Shown here: piece after piece, positions 17,716 to 25,374 of the stretch | How positions within the stretch are numbered: the stretch's first letter is position 1 | How the letters are laid out: every line of letters begins with the position of its first letter | Source: Proteobacteria bacterium UBA6921 | Lineage (GTDB): Bacteria > Pseudomonadota > Gammaproteobacteria > SG8-11 | DNA: 25,374 bases | Direction: 5' to 3' | Assembly (NCBI GenBank): GCA_002450895.1 | Contig: DKAR01000005.1 | Coordinates: 1-25,374 of the forward strand | Notes under the pieces: model-generated | Databases searched by the model: none | What the model saw: the letters and a program-made list of their open reading frames with translations, nothing else | Told to the model about the DNA's origin: nothing | Program-made: the position numbers and the translations under genes

Positions 17716-18709
<994 letters not shown>

Positions 18710-18717
<8 letters not shown>

Positions 18718-20065
18718 TGACGGCAACGTCGTTCATCCCGTCCGGAACGAGCATACCTCGAAGTGAATTCGGCAAAGCCTCGGTAATCTCGACGGTGACA
18801 AATTGCCCCAGCAGCGAAGCCGTACCATCAAAATTCACCACGCGGTTATTCTCGGTGCGTCCCGCCATCTGGTCGGGATTCTTTCGCGACGGGCCTTCGA
18901 CAAGAATTCGTTGTTGCGTTCCCACCATGCTTTCACTGATAACCTGGGCGTTTTGTAGAATTCGCGATTGCAGCCGCGCAAGACGTTCTCTCTTGGTCTC
19001 GGCGGAAACTTCGTCCGCCATCCCCGCGGCGGGCGTACCGGGGCGCGGACTGTAGATGAAGCTGAACGACGTATCGAACTTCATTTCGTCAACCAGCGCC
19101 ATAGTGGCGTCAAAATCCGCGTCGGTCTCGCCCGGGAATCCGACAATAATATCGGTCGAAACGCTGATATCCGGACGAATCCGTCGCAGCTTGCGAATTT
19201 TGGCTTTGTACTCAAGCGCGGTATGTCCGCGCTTCATCAACCCCAGTATGCGATCGGAGCCGGACTGTACTGGCAGATGGAGATGGCTCACCAGCTGTGG
19301 AACATCCGCATAGGCGGCGATCAACCGGTCGTTGAATTCCAGCGGATGCGATGTCGTGTAGCGAATTCGGCCGACACCGTCGATCTGCGCAATAAATCGG
19401 ATCAGGAATGCCAGATCGGCGAAGTCGCCATCGTGCATCTCTCCGCGATAAGCATTGACGTTTTGACCCAACAGGTGAATTTCACGAACACCCTGCGAGG
19501 CAAGCTGCGCCACTTCGGCGATGACATCATCGAAGGGTCGGCTGATTTCCTCGCCACGCGTATAAGGCACGACGCAGAACGTGCAGTACTTGCTGCAACC
19601 TTCCATGATCGAAACAAACGCCTTAACGCCATCCGCGCGAGGGGTCGGCAGGCAATCGAACTTTTCGATTTCGGGAAACGAGACGTCCACTTCCGGACGA
19701 CTTGAGGCACGCGCACTATCAAGCATCTGCGGAAGCCGATGAATGGTTTGCGGACCAAACACGAGATCGACAAACGGCGCGCGATTCAAAATAGCGTCGC
19801 CTTCCTGGCTCGCAACACAACCCCCAACGCCGATGACAATTCCGGGACGCGATTCCTTCAGCAGTCGCCATTGTCCCAGCTGCGAAAAGACTTTCTCTTG
19901 CGGCTTCTCACGCACAGAGCAGGTGTTGAGCAGCAGGATATCGGCTTGCTCCGCACTATCGACGCGATCAAAACCATGCGACTTGGCGAGCACGTCGGCA
20001 ATCTTTGCCGAGTCGTACTCGTTCATCTGACACCCGTGCGTTTGAATGAATATCTTGCCGGCCAT
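18710..20065 (-). CDS. miaB: tRNA-2-methylthio-N6-isopentenyladenosine37 methylthiotransferase MiaB
   Basis: 451 residues. The enzyme adds the methylthio group to i6A37 in tRNA. Cys12 (THGCQMN), Cys49 (NTCSVRE) and Cys83 (GVGGCVAS) bind the auxiliary 4Fe-4S cluster; CSKYCTFC (Cys157, Cys161, Cys164) binds the radical SAM cluster; a C-terminal TRAM domain follows (about 380–445). All six Cys are intact and the length is normal. The start ATG 20065 keeps the GKIFIQTHGCQMN opening. First gene of the miaB–lnt block. Confidence 0.97.
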
Positions 20066-20069
20066 GACC

Positions 20070-20092
20070 GAGCCCGTGGAAAAAAGGGGCTC
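20070..20092 (-). promoter_or_regulatory. Small hairpin just upstream of the miaB start
   Basis: GAGCCC and GGGCTC form a 6-bp inverted repeat with an 11-base loop, ending 4 bases before the miaB ATG on the minus strand. The right arm overlaps the only G-rich stretch that could serve as ribosome site, so folding might lower miaB translation. The repeat is short and chance is possible. Confidence 0.3.
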
Positions 20093-20198
20093 AGCCTACT
20101 CTTTTTGCTGCGTTTTTTCCAGAACGCCCGGGGAAAGATGACCACCCAGCCGAACATCTTCTGTCGACTAAACCCTTGTGAATACAGGGCTCTGGTCG

Positions 20199-21398
20199 TC
20201 AGTCCTGGGCACTGGGGGTCGCCGTAATCTTGTGAATCGACAAGTCGGCGCCTTGGTATTCCTGCTCCGCGGACAGGCGCAGCCCAACCATTCCTCGCAA
20301 CGCGCCGTAAATCGCAAATCCGCACACCAAAGCGATGGCAACACCGATCAGCGTCCCGACAATCTGCGACATCAGGCTGATCCCGCCGACGCCGCCCAGC
20401 CCCACCTGCCCGAATACGCCAGCGGCGATTCCGCCCCAGGCCCCGCACAGTCCATGCAGTGGCCACACACCCAGCACATCGTCGATGCGCCACTTGTTCT
20501 GAGCCATCGTGAACAACCATACGAATCCGGCTCCGGCCACGGCGCCGACGACCAACGATCCGACGGGATGCATCACGTCCGATCCGGCACACACGGCAAC
20601 GAGACCCGCCAGCGGTCCGTTGTGGACGAATCCGGGATCGTTCTTTCCCGCCAGCATCGCCGCGAGCGTGCCGCCCACCATCGCCATCAAGGAATTGAGC
20701 GCCACCAATCCACTGATCGCGCCGATCGTTTGCGCCGACATGACATTAAAACCGAACCAGCCAACGGTCAGGATCCATGCGCCGAGGGCGAGAAACGGAA
20801 TACTGGAGGGCGGATGTGCAACCGCCACCTTGCCTTCTTTTGTATAGCGGCCATGCCTTGCGCCCAGCATGATGACGGCGCCCAACGCCAGCCACCCACC
20901 CATCGCATGAACCACAACGGAACCGGCAAAATCGTGAAACGAAGCGCCGAAGGTTGATTTCATCCAGTCCTGGATGCCGAAATTTCCATTCCACGCGATC
21001 CCTTCAAAAAACGGGTACACCAGCGCAACGACAATGGCGGTTGCCATCAGTTGCGGATAAAAACGCGCGCGCTCCGCGATTCCTCCTGAAATGATGGCTG
21101 GAATCGCCGCCGCGAACGTCAGCAGAAAGAAAAACTTCACCAACTCGTAGCCGCTCTTTGCAACCAGCTGGTCTGCGCCGCGCATGAACTCCACGCCATA
21201 CGCAACCATGTAACCGACAAAGAAATAAGCGATGGTGGAAACGGAAAAATCACAGAGAATCTTGACAAGGGCGTTGACCTGATTCTTCTTTCTGACCGTC
21301 CCGACCTCGAGGAACGCAAACCCGGAATGCATTGCGAGAACCATGATCGCGCCAAGCAAAATAAACAACACGTCTGAACTGGTTTGCAACGCTTCCAT
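20199..21398 (-). CDS. amt: Ammonium channel/transporter Amt
   Basis: 399 residues from ATG 21398, with GGGGAGGGG 5 bases upstream. About eleven membrane helices. The twin pore histidines are visible: His164 in DFAGSVVVHAMGG and His315 in VWPLHGLCGAWGG; the conserved FFEGIAWNG and GWFGFNVMSA segments are also present. It carries ammonium/ammonia across the inner membrane. Unlike many amt genes it has no glnK (PII) neighbour here, so its nitrogen control is unclear; it follows a tetraheme c554-type fusion gene. Confidence 0.95.
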   Translation of the reverse strand: MEALQTSSDVLFILLGAIMVLAMHSGFAFLEVGTVRKKNQVNALVKILCDFSVSTIAYFFVGYMVAYGVEFMRGADQLVAKSGYELVKFFFLLTFAAAIPAIISGGIAERARFYPQLMATAIVVALVYPFFEGIAWNGNFGIQDWMKSTFGASFHDFAGSVVVHAMGGWLALGAVIMLGARHGRYTKEGKVAVAHPPSSIPFLALGAWILTVGWFGFNVMSAQTIGAISGLVALNSLMAMVGGTLAAMLAGKNDPGFVHNGPLAGLVAVCAGSDVMHPVGSLVVGAVAGAGFVWLFTMAQNKWRIDDVLGVWPLHGLCGAWGGIAAGVFGQVGLGGVGGISLMSQIVGTLIGVAIALVCGFAIYGALRGMVGLRLSAEQEYQGADLSIHKITATPSAQD

Positions 21399-21440
21399 CT
21401 TTCCCCTCCCCAAGTGGTTGCTCGAGAAAATGCCGCAGCG

Positions 21441-21469
21441 ATTTAACCCGTGCCGCGCGTCGAGTTCAA
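21441..21469 (-). promoter_or_regulatory. Candidate sigma-70 promoter of amt
   Basis: On the minus strand, TTGAAC (21464–21469) and TTAAAT (21441–21446) are exactly 17 bases apart, placing the start about 36 bases before the amt ATG. I found no sigma-54 −24/−12 element with correct spacing. Motif match only. Confidence 0.35.
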
Positions 21470-21503
21470 GAGAAAAGTGGGACGGCTTGTTTCCCCGTAC
21501 GCT

Positions 21504-22808
21504 TTATTGTTTTTCGTGCTTGATCTTTGGCCAATATTTGTCAAAGGCAAACGACGGGCTGTGCGAACCGACGTGGCACTGACCGCACATCCGGACCGGC
21601 TCCCAGTCCTTGTTGGGCAGGGGCTTTGTTCCTCCGGATTCCACGTGGGCGCGTCCCGCGCCGTGGCAGTTCTCACACTGAACTCCTTGAAGACCCGCGG
21701 TCAGCGATGGATCAATATATCCGCCGGGTTTGTCGTATCCAACGGAATGGCACCCCACGCAGTTCGGATCAAAAATCTTCCCGACCGCTTCGAGTTTTTC
21801 AAACGCATGGCTGTGTTGCGTACCACCCCAGATTTCATGCTCTTTTGCATGACAGGATTGGCATCCCTCAGCACCGACAAAATCGGTGTTGCCTTCATTG
21901 AGGGTTTTTCTGATTTCGACGCGACGCAAATAGTCTTCTTTTAGCGCCGCCGTGTAGTCCTTGTACCAGCCGTCCAGCTCCGGCGCATCGGGCACGTCCG
22001 CCGGCAACTTCATTACTGTCGGCTCGAACTTTGTGACTTTGTGTTTTTCATTGAGTGTGAGATCGACGGATCCGATGCGCATGCCGCGCGTACCGGGCTG
22101 CAAAATCAACGTCCCGTTCTTCAATCTCGGAGTTGCGTAATTCTCATCGACCGGACGCACAAGTAAAACATCGACGTCACTCAACTTGAACTGCTTTTCC
22201 GCGTCGGCGAGAGGCAGCGTGGTCATCAACACGGTCAGCATGCCCTTGGTCTTTGCATCACTCAGCTTTTTCTGCACAGCGGCCGGACTCACTTCAGGCG
22301 CACTTTCCATCATGGCCATCGCGCCGGCATCGCCAGGTTCCAACCATGACAACACGGCAATTTGCAGATTTTTGCGCTGCACGGTTTGCGACGCGGAGAA
22401 ACCGGTTTTCTGTGAATTGCTGGATACCCACGGCACCGGCGCAACGCGCAAAAATTCATTCCCATAGGCCAGGTCGCGCCATTGAATTCCGACGGCATCG
22501 AAATTCATCGCACTGATACCCTTCACGATGTACTCGCTTTTCGTCCGGTCGCTTGCGATTTCACTCGTCAGCAAACCGCCGGTCGAGATCAAAACCAGTT
22601 CGGGATGTTTTTTGCGCCACTCGCCAACGATATACGCCTGGCGGCGTATGCCGCCGAGATTGCTTTCTTCGGCACACCCGCAGGGCTCCAACTCGCCGTT
22701 CAGGTTCCCGAAGTACACCAGCGAAACGTTTTGACTGGCTTCCGCCAGACCGACGCCAGTCGTCGCGAAAAGAAACAACGTGAACATCGCGATTCGAATA
22801 TGTTTCAT
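21504..22808 (-). CDS. Tetraheme c554-type cytochrome fused to a degenerate 5'-nucleotidase-like (UshA-like) domain
   Basis: 434 residues from ATG 22808 (GGAG 6 bases upstream; ATG 22820 is also usable). Signal peptide 1–24. Residues 28–265 follow the UshA/metallophosphatase fold: LVYFGNLNGELEPCGC, GGIRRQAYIV, LVLISTGG. The metal ligands expected in such enzymes (Asp-x-His near the start, Asp in the GD motif) are replaced (GNLNG, STGG), so hydrolysis is unlikely. A CGC motif (Cys43, Cys45) is present instead. Residues 310–415 carry four haem sites: CQSCH (316), CVGCH (350), CENCH (378), CGQCH (408), with AEGCQSCHAKEHEIW typical of the cytochrome c554 family. Likely a periplasmic redox protein. 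Same strand as amt, 105 bases upstream of it. Confidence 0.9.
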   Translation of the reverse strand: MKHIRIAMFTLFLFATTGVGLAEASQNVSLVYFGNLNGELEPCGCAEESNLGGIRRQAYIVGEWRKKHPELVLISTGGLLTSEIASDRTKSEYIVKGISAMNFDAVGIQWRDLAYGNEFLRVAPVPWVSSNSQKTGFSASQTVQRKNLQIAVLSWLEPGDAGAMAMMESAPEVSPAAVQKKLSDAKTKGMLTVLMTTLPLADAEKQFKLSDVDVLLVRPVDENYATPRLKNGTLILQPGTRGMRIGSVDLTLNEKHKVTKFEPTVMKLPADVPDAPELDGWYKDYTAALKEDYLRRVEIRKTLNEGNTDFVGAEGCQSCHAKEHEIWGGTQHSHAFEKLEAVGKIFDPNCVGCHSVGYDKPGGYIDPSLTAGLQGVQCENCHGAGRAHVESGGTKPLPNKDWEPVRMCGQCHVGSHSPSFAFDKYWPKIKHEKQ

Positions 22809-22838
22809 CGAATACTCCATGAGAGATCCTCTGCTTTC

Positions 22839-23549
22839 CTATTGGTACAACACGCCGGCTTTCGCAGCCCAGTAACGCGCCTTTTCCGCGTCGACTGTTA
22901 GTCCGTAGAGCCCTTCGGCAAATGCACGAGATAATGCAAGCTGAGCATTTCGGTTTCCCTTTTCGGCGGCCTGCAAGACCCATTTCATTCCCGTCGCGTT
23001 GTCGCGCGGCACGCCGCGCCCGGCAAGATACAACAATCCGACATTCAATTTCGCGGTCACGGCGCCCGCGCGTGCTGCGGTTTCCAGCCAACGGGCCGCC
23101 CGCGCGTCGTCGCGGATGACGCCTTCGCCTTCGAGATACATCATGCCAATGCTTTCCTGAGCCGTCAGGACACCCTGTGTCGCCGCCTTTTCAAGCCATC
23201 GTGCGGCTTCGGCAGGATTCTTTGGAATTCCAAGCCCGAACCGGTACATCACACCCAAACTGTTTTGCGCCTGGGCATGGCCGGCTTCTGCGGCTTTCTT
23301 GTACCAGTATTCCGCTTTTGCATCATCGCGCTGGACGCCCTGACCGTGCCGAAAAATCACACCCAGTCGACGCTGCGCCTCGACATTGCCCCGGTTGGCC
23401 AAAGGTTCGAGTCGGGCGATCGCGGTCGCATAGTCGCCGGCTTCGTAAAGCGCCATCGCCTGCTCAAACTCGCCCGCGCGCGAGGACACCGAACACGTCA
23501 AGAGGACGATCGCGGCGGTCCAAGGGCCAAGTAAACGAATAAAAGTCAT
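22839..23549 (-). CDS. Secreted Sel1-like (TPR) repeat protein
   Basis: 236 residues with a signal peptide (1–25, ending SSRA). The rest is Sel1-type repeats of about 36 residues: AQRRLGVIFRHGQGVQRDDAKAEYW, AQNSLGVMYRFGLGIPKNPAEAARW, AQESIGMMYLEGEGVIRDDARAARW, AKLNVGLLYLAGRGVPRDNATGMKW and one degenerate repeat. Such proteins are adaptors for protein assembly in the periplasm; no enzyme function is expected. It lies 30 bases before the tetraheme fusion gene, so the two are probably co-transcribed and may work together. Confidence 0.92.
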   Translation of the reverse strand: MTFIRLLGPWTAAIVLLTCSVSSRAGEFEQAMALYEAGDYATAIARLEPLANRGNVEAQRRLGVIFRHGQGVQRDDAKAEYWYKKAAEAGHAQAQNSLGVMYRFGLGIPKNPAEAARWLEKAATQGVLTAQESIGMMYLEGEGVIRDDARAARWLETAARAGAVTAKLNVGLLYLAGRGVPRDNATGMKWVLQAAEKGNRNAQLALSRAFAEGLYGLTVDAEKARYWAAKAGVLYQ

Positions 23550-23574
23550 TGCCGATACACGTAATGAGCAGTTT

Positions 23575-23590
23575 TGTAATTTTGGTCACA
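23575..23590. promoter_or_regulatory. CRP/Vfr-like palindrome between the sel1-like gene and glgP
   Basis: TGTAA-N6-TCACA, one mismatch from the CRP half-site pair TGTGA-N6-TCACA. It lies 65 bases before the glgP ATG and 26 bases before the divergent start. cAMP-CRP control of glycogen breakdown is known in enterics. Without a crp gene in view or a genome-wide motif, this stays a candidate. Confidence 0.35.
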
Positions 23591-23655
23591 GTTCGACGAC
23601 GTTCTGATCATGGCGCAAAGTGACCCAACAGCCAACTCGCAACGAGGCTCAATCC

Positions 23656-25374
23656 ATGGATATGAAACCCCCCGTCAAGCTTCCGGAAGTTGAGCCGGTC
23701 GAACTGAATTCGGAATCCATCAAGCACTCTCTTGCCAACCATCTTACGTTCTCGGTCGCCAAAGACACGATTACCGCGACGGATCGTGACTGGTTTAATT
23801 CATTGGCCCACGTCGTTCGCGACCGGCTCATAGAGCGCTGGATGGAAACAATGCGCAGCTATTACGCCGCCGATGCCAAGCGCGTCTACTATCTTTCGCT
23901 CGAATTCCTGATTGGGCGCACATTGAGCAACAGCCTGCTCAACATGGGCTTTTTCGAAGAATGCGAGCGCGCGTTGCGCGAGCTCGGTCTCGAGTTGGAG
24001 CACATTTCCGAACTCGAGTTCGACGCAGCGCTGGGAAATGGCGGCCTTGGCCGACTGGCGGCGTGTTTTCTGGACTCCATGGCAACACTGAATTTGCCGG
24101 GATACGGCTACGGAATTCGTTACGAATATGGAATGTTCACCCAGCGCATTGAGCACGGCCGGCAGGTCGAACATCCGGATAACTGGTTGCGCTATGGGAA
24201 CCCTTGGGAATTCCCCCGCCCTGAAATCCTCTACCCCGTTAAATTCTACGGACGCGTTGTCGATTTCGTCGACGAAGAGGGCAAGACGCGACATCAGTGG
24301 ATGGAAACCGATGACGTCATGGCCATGGCGTATGACACGCCAATTCCCGGATTCAATACGGATACAGTGAATAACATGCGCCTGTGGTCTGCCAAGGCGA
24401 CGCGCGATTTCAACCTCCAGTACTTTAACGAAGGCGACTACATCAAGGCTGTTGAAGAGAAGAACGGCTCCGAAAATCTGTCCAAAGTCCTTTATCCGGA
24501 CGACACAACCGAGATGGGGCGCGAGCTTCGCCTCAAGCAACAGTACTTTTTTGTCAGCGCTTCACTGCAGGACATCATTCACCGGTTCTACAAGTTCCAC
24601 CAGGACTTCGACCAGTTGCCGGGCAAGGTGGCAATTCAGCTGAACGATACGCACCCCTCCATTGCAATCGCCGAACTGATGCGACTGCTGGTTGATAAAT
24701 ATCGTCTTCCATGGGAACGCGCCTGGAACATTACGCGACGCACCTTCGCGTACACCAACCACACGTTGCTGCCCGAAGCGCTGGAAACCTGGCCAGTCGG
24801 CCTGCTCGAAAAAGTTCTGCCGCGACATGTCCAGATCATTTATGAAATCAACCATCGCTTCCTGCGCGAAGTGATGCATTGGCGCCCGGGTGACAATGAA
24901 CTGCTCCGCCGCATGTCGATCGTCGGCGAAGACGGCGGAAAGCGTATTCGCATGTCCCACCTTGCGATCGTTGGAAGCCACAAAGTCAACGGCGTCGCGG
25001 CGCTGCATACACAGCTGATGAAGGATACGATCTTCTCGGACTTTCACGCATTCTATCCGGAGAAGTTCATCAATATTACAAACGGCATTACGCCGAGACG
25101 CTGGCTGAACCTCTGCAATCCGCGCCTCGCCACTCTGATTGGCAAACATGTTTCCGGCAATTGGCCCGTGGACCTGTCACTGCTCAAGCGACTCGCCGAT
25201 CTCGCCGCAACTCCAAAATTTCGGGACGACTTCCGGGCAATAAAACTGGCGAACAAGGAACGATTCGCGATGCTTGTAAAACGGCACATGGGTATCGAGA
25301 TTCGCGTCGATTCGCTTTTCGACGTGCAGATCAAGCGAATTCATGAATACAAACGGCAGTTGCTCAACGTGCTG
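23656..25374 (+). CDS. glgP: Glycogen/maltodextrin phosphorylase, 3' end outside window
   Basis: Open from ATG 23656 (GAGG 8 bases upstream) to the window edge: 573 codons of an expected 810–840. It releases glucose-1-phosphate from glycogen or maltodextrin. Diagnostic stretches are YYLSLEFLIGRTLSNSL, AALGNGGLGRLAACFLDSMATL, YGYGIRYEYGMF, QLNDTHPSIAIAELMR, NITNGITPRRWL and, at the very end, IKRIHEYKRQLLN. The PLP-binding lysine lies beyond the edge. It is the only plus-strand gene, divergent from the Sel1-like gene. GlgP and MalP cannot be told apart from this part. Confidence 0.96.
   Translation, partial: MDMKPPVKLPEVEPVELNSESIKHSLANHLTFSVAKDTITATDRDWFNSLAHVVRDRLIERWMETMRSYYAADAKRVYYLSLEFLIGRTLSNSLLNMGFFEECERALRELGLELEHISELEFDAALGNGGLGRLAACFLDSMATLNLPGYGYGIRYEYGMFTQRIEHGRQVEHPDNWLRYGNPWEFPRPEILYPVKFYGRVVDFVDEEGKTRHQWMETDDVMAMAYDTPIPGFNTDTVNNMRLWSAKATRDFNLQYFNEGDYIKAVEEKNGSENLSKVLYPDDTTEMGRELRLKQQYFFVSASLQDIIHRFYKFHQDFDQLPGKVAIQLNDTHPSIAIAELMRLLVDKYRLPWERAWNITRRTFAYTNHTLLPEALETWPVGLLEKVLPRHVQIIYEINHRFLREVMHWRPGDNELLRRMSIVGEDGGKRIRMSHLAIVGSHKVNGVAALHTQLMKDTIFSDFHAFYPEKFINITNGITPRRWLNLCNPRLATLIGKHVSGNWPVDLSLLKRLADLAATPKFRDDFRAIKLANKERFAMLVKRHMGIEIRVDSLFDVQIKRIHEYKRQLLNVL

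Noticed and set aside
18968..19705. 245-codon plus-strand open frame opposite miaB
   Set aside because: MiaB is complete with all six Cys on the other strand; this frame has no recognisable features.
20093..20198. Intrinsic terminator after amt
   Set aside because: Only a 4-bp stem followed by TTT can be drawn; too weak to call.
21420..21470. Sigma-54 promoter for amt
   Set aside because: A GGCACG element is present but the GC of the −12 is at the wrong distance.
23800..24540. 246-codon minus-strand open frame opposite glgP
   Set aside because: The plus strand encodes unmistakable phosphorylase motifs across the whole stretch.

Overview
The window looks like a chromosomal segment of a Gram-negative proteobacterium. 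The gene order miaB–phoH–ybeY–corC–lnt, with short overlaps, is the one known from Gammaproteobacteria and many Betaproteobacteria. Lipoproteins, periplasmic c-type cytochromes and an outer-membrane barrel confirm a double-membrane cell. I cannot name the genus from sequence alone. Every gene except the last is on the minus strand.

Reading in the direction of transcription (high to low coordinates): (1) at 23656–25374, on the plus strand, is the 5' part of a glycogen/maltodextrin phosphorylase gene, with a CRP-like palindrome in the divergent intergenic region. (2) At 20199–23549 are a secreted Sel1-repeat protein, a tetraheme cytochrome fused to a degenerate 5'-nucleotidase-like domain, and an Amt ammonium channel. 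(3) At 14814–20065 is the housekeeping block miaB, phoH, ybeY, corC, lnt. (4) After a 305-base gap, 14508 down to 1 is a tightly packed accessory cluster.

Cluster (4) is the striking part. It encodes an outer-membrane beta-barrel, three small triheme c-type cytochromes, a lipoprotein with a type-1-copper (cupredoxin) domain and a helical C-terminus, two NHL-propeller lipoproteins, an 11-heme c-type cytochrome with a Gly/Met-repeat insertion, a large double beta-propeller, a HemN/HemW-like radical SAM protein, and a formylglycine-generating-enzyme-type lipoprotein cut by the window edge. Together they carry 20 CxxCH haem sites plus one predicted copper site.

My best inference is an envelope-spanning electron conduit: triheme carriers and the copper lipoprotein would shuttle electrons in the periplasm, the barrel would cross the outer membrane, and the large cytochrome and propeller proteins would sit at or beyond the surface. 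The individual families are known. The combination, especially copper lipoprotein plus triheme set plus 11-heme Gly/Met cytochrome, does not match any named conduit (Mtr, Pio, Omb/Oma/Omc, Ext) that I recall. The direction of electron flow and the substrate cannot be read from the sequence.
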